Shown here one piece after another: positions 44,587-52,414 of a DNA stretch of 64,000 bases; positions within the stretch are counted from its first letter, which is position 1; each line of letters starts with the position of its first letter. Both the position numbers and the translations under genes were made by a program. The notes below the pieces were generated by a model, which was given only the letters and a program-made list of their open reading frames with translations, had not been told where the DNA came from and did not search any database. The stretch comes from Nostoc sp. ATCC 53789 (lineage in GTDB: Bacteria; Cyanobacteriota; Cyanobacteriia; Cyanobacteriales; Nostocaceae), in contig NZ_CP046703.1 of the NCBI RefSeq assembly GCF_009873495.1, forward strand, positions 6,290,501 through 6,354,500, read 5' to 3'.

Positions 44587-44868
44587 ATGCCAAAAATAGT
44601 AGTTTTAAGTTTACACTATATTAGTGTAAAGGCATTGCAAGACAATCTAAGTCCTACAGAAGTATCTACTGTATGGGGAGGTTCTCCGTACATTTATATA
44701 TCTAATAACAGTGACTCCGTAAATATAAATAGCACAGGTACAGGAGACATTAAACATGTAGGTACAGGTGGCTATAGCATTAATGATAGTAAGTTCAACA
44801 CTATAGACTATTCAAGGTCAAATTACAATAATTTTGGTGTAATGTACGTAGGTTCGATGGGGCACTAA
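44587..44868 (+). CDS. GG-leader small peptide, member 2
   Basis: 93 residues from the ATG at 44587, with AAGGAAA at good distance upstream. Leader MPKIVVLSL...VSTVWGG has GG at 31-32. The core begins SPYIYISNNSDSVNINSTG and contains a Gly/Thr/Ser-rich middle and FNTIDYSRSNYNNF, then GVMYVGSMGH. No Cys. Part of the same family as 43353 and 45227. Confidence 0.75.
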   Translation: MPKIVVLSLHYISVKALQDNLSPTEVSTVWGGSPYIYISNNSDSVNINSTGTGDIKHVGTGGYSINDSKFNTIDYSRSNYNNFGVMYVGSMGH

Positions 44869-44880
44869 GGCAAACGCATT

Positions 44881-45108
44881 TAAGAGGATGTTTGAACAGT
44901 TATCTTTTCAGTATCAAAAGTTTTAGATACCTCTGAATCCCCCTTGCTAAGGGTGACTTTAATTCCGCTTCCTCTCACTTAAAAAGCTACGGTGTACATA
45001 CAATTCTTTTAGAATTGCCCCAAAGGTTTTAGATCCCACACCCCCTTTTTAAGGGCGGTAATAAATGTCAAAATCCCCCTTAATAAAGGGAGATTTAGGA
45101 GGATCACG
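44881..45108. mobile_element. MITE-like repeat block between peptide genes 2 and 3
   Basis: A left end TAAGAGGATGTTTGAACAGT resembles the ends of the element in the flv operon. The core 45032-45104 carries GATCCCACACCCCC and AGGAGGATC type pairing. It is degraded compared with the copy at 5335-5505. Confidence 0.6.
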
Positions 45109-45226
45109 CGATGTTTTGCTTCGTGTGTATAGATGTGTGTACTTCGTAGCCTAAAAAGATAGATTAAGGGGCATATAGTGACAGTTAAACACTTTTCAAT
45201 AAAATCCTGAACCACCAAATAGTCTA

Positions 45227-45493
45227 ATGGCTAAAATAGTAATTTTTAACCTTTCTCTAGATGATGTAGAAACATTTTGCAATCCCCTATATTTAGTGCA
45301 ATTAGATACTATATTTGGGGGAGTTGATAACGTCTACATTAAGAACTTTAGTGATAGTGTAAATATTGGAGTAAGTAGCTCAAGCACTACAAATGAAGGT
45401 GCAAATTCTTATAACTTCCGCGACAATAAGATTTACACTATAGACTATTCAAGATCGAACTATAATTGGCTTCTTGTCCTGATGCAACTATAA
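45227..45493 (+). CDS. GG-leader small peptide, member 3
   Basis: 88 residues from the ATG at 45227. Leader MAKIVIFNL...VQLDTIFGG with GG at 31-32. The core starts VDNVYIKNFSDSVNIGV and ends KIYTIDYSRSNYNWLLVLMQL; the IDYSRSNYN string is identical to member 2. A single Cys lies in the leader. Upstream Shine-Dalgarno is weak. Confidence 0.75.
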   Translation: MAKIVIFNLSLDDVETFCNPLYLVQLDTIFGGVDNVYIKNFSDSVNIGVSSSSTTNEGANSYNFRDNKIYTIDYSRSNYNWLLVLMQL

Positions 45494-45537
45494 AGTTAGT
45501 AGCGTCGCTGCCTGTTCTTCTCAAACCATTACCTTCT

Positions 45538-45689
45538 AATACCAATTTTTTATGAAGCTGCATAGAATTCGATCCCCCTAGCCCCCCTTAATAAAGGGGG
45601 GAACCGGAAAAACATCTATCAAAGTCACCCTTTTTAAGGGGGATTTAGGGGGATCAAGATATGTGCAACTTCATATTAAATTGGTATAA
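45538..45689. mobile_element. MITE-like element with GATCCCCC core
   Basis: Outer inverted ends TAATACCAATTTTTTATGAA and TTCATATTAAATTGGTATAA bracket a core (45571-45656) bounded by GATCCCCC / GGGGGATC. The core is related to that at 5383-5458 but the outer ends differ, so the same core occurs in two element types. Confidence 0.7.
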
Positions 45690-45758
45690 GTTAATTAATT
45701 TGCAGAGCAAAAAATGGCTCATAAAATCGAGATTGAATCTATCATAGGGCGATCTCCA

Positions 45759-45788
45759 TTTTACTTGAGGCGATCGCCTCAAGTAAAA
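45759..45788. repeat. perfect 30-base palindrome centred on GCGATCGC
   Basis: TTTTACTTGAGGCGA and its exact reverse complement meet within a HIP1 octamer. It is 30 bases long without mismatch. It may be a hairpin or protein-binding site; function unknown. Confidence 0.65.
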
Positions 45789-46047
45789 AAGAGATAGAGT
45801 TAGTGCGGATGCTGTGGTGATTGAGTCTACAAATTTGAGCGTCGATGAGTCTCTGTTAATAGGTGAATCTTTCCTATCCGCAAGCATTCAGACGAAATCA
45901 GACGGACAACAAGCCAAATAATTTTCCTGAAAAACAACATGACTTTAAATTTGCATTTTTGGCACTGGTAGACATGTCTGACTCGGTGTGTTCAACTGTA
46001 GCGCCAGCAATTGCCAAGGTTACACTGCTGATATTTGGGTTGTGATG

Positions 46048-47376
46048 TTAACCAGCAGGAATAGATGAATCACTCTCTGGTGGATTGTCTTGTGTTGGTG
46101 GAAGCGGTTGTTCAGATGCGTTATCTTCTATAGTTGTAGATTCTGCCTCTTTTGTCATACCATGCTGCTCTTGCCCTCTAAGCCCAAGATATGTTGCAGC
46201 ACTGATTCCTTGTAGTGTCAAAAGTGTTTCATCAAATTCCGGCATTGCCAGATTTTTAATGACCTCCCAAACAAAGAAAAGCCCAATCGCAACTGTCCAA
46301 ATAAATGTTTGGAAGCGGTGAAAGTTAACTCCATTAATATCCGATAATATATCATAGAAAAAACCTTCAGAAATGCGTTGACTACCTTTTCTCTTTTTCT
46401 CATTACCCTGACCATCAATTAAGGAAGTACCAAACGCAGTGATAGAATTGATTCCCAATAATATTAGTGATTGTTGAGTCAAAATATTAGTATAATCCCC
46501 TGTTATGCCATAGATAATCAGGTAAGAGCCAAAAATGATAAATGTCCAAAAAGCAAGTTGAGATATCGATAAACTGAACGGGTTTTTGTTTAGTTTTTTT
46601 CTACCAAGAAAAAATTGAGCAATTCGGGTTTTTCGATCTTCTTTTTCAAGTTCCGCCTTTTCTGGAATCAACAATTCTTGGCTACCAATCACCTCTTTTT
46701 TAGAGTAAACCCCTTCTATTCCAGGGCTACGAAGAGTGCTTCGGCAATACCTAATGAATATTAATATAATAGACAGCACTAAAAGCAGACACAGCCAAAA
46801 TCGCCATGATAACAGAACTATTTTTAATTGAGGAGGTGATAGAGGATTGCTCACCGGAATCGCCAGTTTTCTGGGACAGCCTACCCCCGCTATTACGTTA
46901 ATACTGTATCTATTTGCCTGGCTAAGAAGCGTATTCCATGCAGCTTGAGACGAGTCGGTACGTTCAAGCCGAAAAGCTAACCAATTATCATCAACAATTT
47001 TTTGTTGATCTTTACCCGGAACCATGACGATGACTGGTTCTCCGTGAACATCCTCTAGTTCATAACCATCCAGGTACAACACTAATTGTCGAGGATCAAA
47101 TGAATTGCTGGCATTAGCCGTTGTATTTTTGATGGCTGCTGATAATCCTTCAACTCTTACCCTGATGCGATCGCCCATCTTAACTAGATTACGACCATTG
47201 TCGGCAATGACTTGTTGAGTTTTCAGACTAGGAGGCACTGAACATATCTGAGGCGATGCAAAATTTACAGAAGGGCCATCTGAACTATTTTGAGCAATTA
47301 CTGCAAAGTTGATAGAAACAATCAACAGAAAGACCAACAGAAAAATAGCAGTAAATCTTTTAACATTTTTATACAT
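46048..47376 (-). CDS. membrane protein of unknown function next to the GG-leader peptides
   Basis: About 442 residues from the ATG at 47376. A signal peptide (FTAIFLLVFLLIVSINFAVIAQ, about 7-28) precedes an extracytoplasmic domain (about 30-185) with a beta-rich pattern. Then come a membrane helix (about 190-212), a cytoplasmic loop, and further helices (SISQLAFWTFIIFGSYLIIYG; FQTFIWTVAIGLFFVWEVI; LQGISAATYLGLRG). The closing part resembles a widespread bacterial membrane family without a known role. Located between peptide genes 3 and 4, on the minus strand with member 4. Involvement with the peptides is conjecture. Confidence 0.6.
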   Translation of the reverse strand: MYKNVKRFTAIFLLVFLLIVSINFAVIAQNSSDGPSVNFASPQICSVPPSLKTQQVIADNGRNLVKMGDRIRVRVEGLSAAIKNTTANASNSFDPRQLVLYLDGYELEDVHGEPVIVMVPGKDQQKIVDDNWLAFRLERTDSSQAAWNTLLSQANRYSINVIAGVGCPRKLAIPVSNPLSPPQLKIVLLSWRFWLCLLLVLSIILIFIRYCRSTLRSPGIEGVYSKKEVIGSQELLIPEKAELEKEDRKTRIAQFFLGRKKLNKNPFSLSISQLAFWTFIIFGSYLIIYGITGDYTNILTQQSLILLGINSITAFGTSLIDGQGNEKKRKGSQRISEGFFYDILSDINGVNFHRFQTFIWTVAIGLFFVWEVIKNLAMPEFDETLLTLQGISAATYLGLRGQEQHGMTKEAESTTIEDNASEQPLPPTQDNPPESDSSIPAG

Positions 47377-47647
47377 CGCTCGGTATTCCACCAACAGTGA
47401 TTACTATGTCGGTAGTGTAACCATACTTGAGTCATTCCGTATATTAAAAAATTTGTCTGAAAAATAATACCTCTGGCAAAGAGAGAATCAAGACAAAGGA
47501 ACCGGCACTTTTGTCTTTTTATGTGATTGCATGGCGGCAGTCACGCATCATAAAAGGTATTTATTATTACTAGTGAGTAGGCAACCTCTTTAGATTAAGG
47601 GGAAAAGGTTTGAATTTACCCCTTCCCCAAGCGATATGTTGCCAAAT

Positions 47648-47809
47648 TTAAACCGTCAATGTAAAACCCTTGAATGTCGCATCCAGAATATTATTACCTA
47701 GAAGCTTAACTTGAATTCCTCCAATGACTACCGTCATAACTGCCTCAGATACTTCGCGTTCTTCAACTTGATTGTCAGGCTGTAAGTCAACAATTGCGAT
47801 CTTGGACAT
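47648..47809 (-). CDS. GG-leader small peptide, member 4
   Basis: 53 residues from the ATG at 47809. Leader MSKIAIVDLQP... MTVVIGG has GG at 30-31. The core (IQVKLLGNNILDATFKGFTL then TV) is only 22 residues and does not share the motif of members 1-3. It lacks Cys. Same M-x-K-I-x-I-x-x-L leader opening. Confidence 0.6.
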   Translation of the reverse strand: MSKIAIVDLQPDNQVEEREVSEAVMTVVIGGIQVKLLGNNILDATFKGFTLTV

Positions 47810-47960
47810 ATTTTTTTGCTTAATATTTTCTAAATTCCAGCAAAATTTTCATCTAATTAACTAACAAGCTCATCAACCAAAAGTTATAAGTCCAATGTTT
47901 CCAAGTTTTTTAAATAGACATTAGTGTTATTCAAATATAAAGCTAAGGAAGGTCAAAATT

Positions 47961-48989
47961 ATGGCTGGTACATGCGGACTCACGCTAGGCAAATATGCAC
48001 CTCTCCACAAAGGGCATCAATTGGTAATTGAAACTGCTTTAGCAGAGATGGATGAAGTGCTGGTGATGATTTACGAGTGTCCAGAGGTGACTGCGATTCC
48101 TTTAACCGTTCGAGCTAACTGGCTGCGGAAAATTTATCCTCAAATCCAGGTGATTGAAGCTTGGGATGGCCCAACTGAGGTTGGGGACACTCCTGAGATT
48201 AAGAAAATGCATGAAGATTACATCCTGAAACAACTGGAATCAAAAAAAATTACTCACTTTTACTGTAGTGAATTTTACGGTGAACACGTAAGCCAGGCAC
48301 TAGGAGCAGTTAATCGACTTGTGGATTGCGATCGCAAAACTTTTCCAATTTCAGGAACGCAAGTCAGAACAGACACTTACGCAATGCGGGAATATTTACA
48401 TCCTGATGTATACCGCGATCTGATCGCTAACATTGTTTTTCTAGGCGCTCCTTCAACTGGTAAAACCACCATTGCATCACAATTAGCTAAAGAGTACAAC
48501 ACTGTATGGATGCCGGAGTACGGACGCGAGTATTGGGAAAAAAATCAAATCAACAGACGACTTTCGCTCTTGCAACTTGTGGAGATTGCTAAAGGGCATT
48601 TAGAACGTGAAGAAGCCTTATTATTGCAAGCAAACCAGTACTTATTTACAGATACCAATGCCTTGACAACCTATCAATTCTCGTTGTATTACCACAAAAC
48701 TGTTGCCCTAGAGTTAGCAGAACTTGCCCATCAAGCCATATCGCGCTATGATTTAGTGTTTTTTTGCGATCTAGATATACCCTACGATGATACCTGGGAT
48801 CGCTCTGGAGAAGCAAACCGTAGCATATTTCAAAAACAAATTGAGAGCGATTTAATTGTGAGAAAAATTCCATTTTTTCGCTTGTCTGGCGACCTCATGA
48901 CACGTATTAGTATTGTTAAAAAAGTATTGTCTTGTTACCAGAAGTATGCCAACTTAGGAGAGCTATTTTTCAATAAAATTATTTTATAA
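47961..48989 (+). CDS. nadR: NadR-type NMN adenylyltransferase/ribosylnicotinamide kinase
   Basis: 342 residues. An N-terminal nucleotidyltransferase domain (about 1-160) has the HxGH-type HKGH (about 16-19) and ISGTQVR. A C-terminal kinase domain (about 163-330) has Walker A GAPSTGKTT and LFTDTNALTTYQFSLYY. It turns nicotinamide riboside into NMN and then NAD. The DNA-binding N-terminal domain of E. coli NadR is missing, so it is not a repressor. ATG at 47961 with AAGGAAGG upstream. Followed after 11 bases by pnuC. Confidence 0.88.
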   Translation: MAGTCGLTLGKYAPLHKGHQLVIETALAEMDEVLVMIYECPEVTAIPLTVRANWLRKIYPQIQVIEAWDGPTEVGDTPEIKKMHEDYILKQLESKKITHFYCSEFYGEHVSQALGAVNRLVDCDRKTFPISGTQVRTDTYAMREYLHPDVYRDLIANIVFLGAPSTGKTTIASQLAKEYNTVWMPEYGREYWEKNQINRRLSLLQLVEIAKGHLEREEALLLQANQYLFTDTNALTTYQFSLYYHKTVALELAELAHQAISRYDLVFFCDLDIPYDDTWDRSGEANRSIFQKQIESDLIVRKIPFFRLSGDLMTRISIVKKVLSCYQKYANLGELFFNKIIL

Positions 48990-49000
48990 AGTGTATCAAT

Positions 49001-49642
49001 ATGCTGGAATTTTGGAGCGTAAATACTATAGCATTAAATCTGATAGGATATCCCATGAGTTACATAGAACTCTTGGGAACTGTCTTTTATTTATGGTCAG
49101 CGTGGCTAATTTCTCAAAGGAAAATTCTGACTTGGCCTGTTGGGATAGTAAGTGTATTGCTATACATGGCGCTTTTCTATCAAATCCGTTTGTATTCGGA
49201 TTTTTTAGAACAAATCTACTATTTAGTTGTTAGTGTATATGGCTGGTGGCGATGGAGTACACCTGATTCTAGTAAAGTTTTGCAGATTCGATATAGTCCA
49301 CCGCGTAAAATTTTTTTGATTGCGGCAATCACAGCAGCAATTTCGTTTGCAACGGGAGCTTTGATGAGTCAAATTCACCTGTTACTCCCTGCAATATTTA
49401 CAGAAAAAGCTTCTTTTCCTTATTTAGATGCACTCACAACAATCATGAGTTTTACTGCTATGTGGCTCATGGTGCAAAAAAGGATTGAAAGCTGGTATTA
49501 CTGGATTATCGTTGATGTTATTGGTATTTGGTTGTACTACGTCAAAGAAGTTAAATTTATTGCTTTTTTGTATGTAATTTTGCTATTAATCGCAATTAAC
49601 GGTTCAATATCTTGGCTAAAGACAGCTAAAATACAGGATTGA
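49001..49642 (+). CDS. pnuC: nicotinamide riboside transporter PnuC
   Basis: 213 residues, with about seven hydrophobic segments. MLEFWSVNTIALNLIGYPMS, LLGTVFYLWSAWL, LTWPVGIVSVLLYM and LEQIYYLVVSVYGWWRW match PnuC. It imports nicotinamide riboside for the NadR kinase encoded just upstream, forming a two-gene NAD salvage unit. ATG at 49001. Confidence 0.88.
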   Translation: MLEFWSVNTIALNLIGYPMSYIELLGTVFYLWSAWLISQRKILTWPVGIVSVLLYMALFYQIRLYSDFLEQIYYLVVSVYGWWRWSTPDSSKVLQIRYSPPRKIFLIAAITAAISFATGALMSQIHLLLPAIFTEKASFPYLDALTTIMSFTAMWLMVQKRIESWYYWIIVDVIGIWLYYVKEVKFIAFLYVILLLIAINGSISWLKTAKIQD

Positions 49643-49704
49643 AAACCCCTGTATATATTTTCTATTTCGTAGTGTCATGGCACAGTTAAAATAGTGCATT
49701 AGAT

Positions 49705-49867
49705 GTAGGTTGGGTTGAGCAACACGAAACCCAACATTGATCGGATCGGTTAAGGCAAGAGACACGATTCATTGCCGTCTCTACAAAATACTGATTATTG
49801 TAGAGACGGCGATTTATCGCGTCTTTGTAATTTAGAATTTTCATCAAAAAACCTCAACTCAACCTAC
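49705..49867. repeat. nested dispersed repeats: one palindromic element inside another
   Basis: Outer arms GTAGGTTGGGTTGA (49705-49718) and CAACTCAACCTAC (ending at 49867) are inverted copies. Inside is an inverted repeat of the GAGACGGCGATTTATCGCGTCT kind (49766-49825). The inner unit also occurs at 2746-2809 and near 5295. Confidence 0.7.
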
Positions 49868-49915
49868 AAATTTTTCGCAACAATTTAGCCTCGCTACGCC
49901 ACTACAAGAGTATTT

Positions 49916-50749
49916 TTAAAGAGTGTTAATTCTTTGCAAACCAGTGTAAATATTGAATCGTTCTCCCCGCAGAAATCCAATTAAGGTAATCCCAAATTCC
50001 TTGGCTACAGATACCGCCAAACTACTGGGAGCAGAAACAGAACAAACAATGGGAACTCCAGCAGTTGTAGACTTTTGCAAAATTTCAAAACTAGAGCGTC
50101 CACTGACCAGCACAATACAATTATTTAAAGGCAATTCGTCACTGAGAAAAGCTGTACCAATCAATTTATCTAAAGCATTGTGTCGTCCAACATCCTCCCA
50201 CAGGTTTAACAAATTACCTTGAGTATCGAAGATAGCCGCAGCGTGCAAACCTCCTGTAGCTGTGAAGATACCTTGAGCAGCTCGGAGCTTATCAGGTAGG
50301 CTGTATACGATCTCAGGTGTTACTGTCGGCCCAGAAGGAATCACTGGACATCCCCGCAGACGCAAAGCCTCAAGACTAGCTTTACCACACACCCCACAGG
50401 CGCTACTAGTATAAAAATGACGCTCCAAAGGCTGTAAATCTGGAATCAGCCCATCCCGCAATTCTACATTTACAATATTATGGCGTTGCTCACCATCTAC
50501 TAATTCATCAACACAGTAGCTGATACGCCGGATATCTTCTCTGCGGCTAACGACTCCTTCACTGTAGAGGAAACCAGCTGCTAGTTCAAAATCTGCACCT
50601 GGTGTCCGCATTGTTACAGCTACCGTCTTCTGGAAAGGAACAAGACGAATTTCTAAAGGTTCCTCAGTAGTGAGATGATCTAAACGAGGCCGTACTTGAC
50701 CTTTTTCCACTACCCAAACAGTGGCTTTGGTTTTGCTTTTAGTTGGCAT
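49916..50749 (-). CDS. fdhD: sulfurtransferase FdhD-family protein
   Basis: 277 residues from the ATG at 50749. FdhD transfers sulfur to the molybdenum/tungsten cofactor of formate dehydrogenase and related enzymes. The CGVCG cysteine motif (SSACGVCGKASLEAL, about 120-134) and the C-terminal LVSGRSSFEILQKS are present. No formate dehydrogenase gene is in the window, so the client enzyme is elsewhere. Confidence 0.93.
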   Translation of the reverse strand: MPTKSKTKATVWVVEKGQVRPRLDHLTTEEPLEIRLVPFQKTVAVTMRTPGADFELAAGFLYSEGVVSRREDIRRISYCVDELVDGEQRHNIVNVELRDGLIPDLQPLERHFYTSSACGVCGKASLEALRLRGCPVIPSGPTVTPEIVYSLPDKLRAAQGIFTATGGLHAAAIFDTQGNLLNLWEDVGRHNALDKLIGTAFLSDELPLNNCIVLVSGRSSFEILQKSTTAGVPIVCSVSAPSSLAVSVAKEFGITLIGFLRGERFNIYTGLQRINTL

Positions 50750-50900
50750 TGTCAAATTTATGTAAGAGTTGGTAAATCGAAATTTTGATACTAATCTGGG
50801 AATAGAGTAATGCTATTTGTATATCAGATGTCTCTTTGATTCTCACTAACTACTTTGTGCAGTCGATCTAAATCGGGTAGGTTTCTATTTAGGAAGTAAA

Positions 50901-52082
50901 ATGAACCTAATATTTTTGGCTTTTAGAAAAATTTTATTTGCAATAGTCTTCGTGATTTCCCTTGCTTTTGCAGGATATCTAGTGAGTAATAACATTAGTC
51001 AAAGAGTAATTGAAAAATCTTTTGCTAAACAAGTCATATCTACCTCCACCGTTGGAAAAAGTTCTCAGCTACAGACACTTTTAAATGACATAGTTGCAGA
51101 AGAAAAAATCCCCGGCGCAGTAATGTATATTTCTACACCTAACGGTTCTTGGGTGGGAGCCTCTGGTGTCAATAACTTGTCAACTAAAACTCGGATGAAA
51201 CCCACAGATGGCTTTTCCATTGCCAGTATGAGTAAAACTTTTATGGCGGTGGTGGTGCTGAAATTAGTGGAGCAAAGGAAGATAGAATTAGATCGAGCGA
51301 TCGCAACCTACTTACCAAGAGACATAACTCCTCATATTGTCAACAGCGACAAAATTACAGTTCGTCAACTACTCAACCATACCAGTGGTGTTGCTGAATA
51401 CCTGAATACAAAAGAGTTTATTCAAGCTACTGCCAAAAGAAGCCGCTCACAGCCTTGGACAGCCAGAGAAGCTATTCACTATATGTACCAGGAACAACCG
51501 CAGGCAAATCCTGGAGAAAAATTTATTTATACTGATTGCAACTACATTCTTTTGGAACTGATCGTTGAAAATATAACTAGGGAAACTCTCGCACAAGCAA
51601 TCCGCAGTCAGATTTTAAAACCATTAGGATTAAAACACACCTTCACGGAATTGCGCGAACCAACAATTGGAGAAGTAGCTACAGGTTATAGCGATCGCAA
51701 TAAGGATGGTAAGTTAGATAGCTACGCCGAAGTGAATGATGGCAACGGTTTAGGAGATGGTGGATTGGTTTCAACAGCAGAGGATTTAACCAAGTTTACT
51801 AAAGCGTTATTTGTCAAAAAAAGCTTACTTTCCTCGAAGATGATGAAAGAAATGCTGAAATTTAAAGATAATGGTGAAAGCTATAGTTATGGGTTAGGTG
51901 TAGAACGGTTCTCATCTCCTTTGGAAACAGCAATTGGCCATAGTGGTATAGCTTATGGCTTCACAACATTGCTGGCATATCTCCCCAATCAAAATACCAC
52001 TATAGTAGTGCTGCTAAACGATCAGGGTGTTGATATTAAATCAATAGCTAGGACAGGTTTAGAGGTTATTAGTAATAAATAA
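50901..52082 (+). CDS. class C beta-lactamase-like serine hydrolase (DD-peptidase family)
   Basis: 393 residues. An N-terminal hydrophobic segment (about 8-27) exports or anchors it. The catalytic S-x-x-K is SMSK in FSIASMSKTF (about 106-112), the Tyr motif is YTDCNYI (Y-x-N position altered), and the third motif HSGIAYG replaces K-T-G as in many penicillin-binding-related esterases. It could be a D-Ala-D-Ala carboxypeptidase or esterase; the sequence does not decide. ATG at 50901 with AGGAAG upstream. Confidence 0.83.
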   Translation: MNLIFLAFRKILFAIVFVISLAFAGYLVSNNISQRVIEKSFAKQVISTSTVGKSSQLQTLLNDIVAEEKIPGAVMYISTPNGSWVGASGVNNLSTKTRMKPTDGFSIASMSKTFMAVVVLKLVEQRKIELDRAIATYLPRDITPHIVNSDKITVRQLLNHTSGVAEYLNTKEFIQATAKRSRSQPWTAREAIHYMYQEQPQANPGEKFIYTDCNYILLELIVENITRETLAQAIRSQILKPLGLKHTFTELREPTIGEVATGYSDRNKDGKLDSYAEVNDGNGLGDGGLVSTAEDLTKFTKALFVKKSLLSSKMMKEMLKFKDNGESYSYGLGVERFSSPLETAIGHSGIAYGFTTLLAYLPNQNTTIVVLLNDQGVDIKSIARTGLEVISNK

Positions 52083-52414
52083 TAAGTAAGTTGGCATAAT
52101 AAAATAAAACTATGTAAATAAAAATGAACTAGCTACCCTTACCTTTACCCAAAATTTCAAGCGTTTTCTCTTTGGCGTTAAAATCACGCACATTTAGATT
52201 GACTATTCTGATTCTAAGATTTAATGTCACCGCACAGGGTAAGGCATTTAGCGATGAAGGTGGTGCTTGATGTCACAGGCGGAAATATCAGAAAGGTGTT
52301 GACGCGCTAAACGAAGCTATGACGTTGGCGTAGCCTCTCGTTCGCGTTAGCGTCTCTGAAAGAGAAGGCTTTACGCGGCTATACAGACAATAAAATTGCT
52401 GATTACCAATAGCA
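52083..52414. other. intergenic region with palindromic repeat
   Basis: No gene. The 3' half is the repeat at 52301-52385; the remainder is AT-rich. Confidence 0.5.
52301..52385. repeat. GC-rich palindromic repeat
   Basis: CCTCTCGTTCGCGTTAGCG and GACGCGCTAAACGAAGC type units in inverted order, related to those in the PAP2 gene and at 28903-29112. Confidence 0.65.

Larger units (their letters stand above)
45494..46047. other. intergenic region of repeats between peptide 3 and the membrane protein
   Basis: Contains a MITE-like element (45538-45689) and a perfect palindrome (45759-45788). An open frame at 45863-46045 (60 codons, GTG start) ends in a hydrophobic tail; it lacks a Shine-Dalgarno and I do not call it. 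Confidence 0.5.

Noticed and set aside
45863..46045. 60-codon open frame before the membrane protein gene
   Set aside because: GTG start without Shine-Dalgarno, no recognisable domain, in a repeat-rich region.
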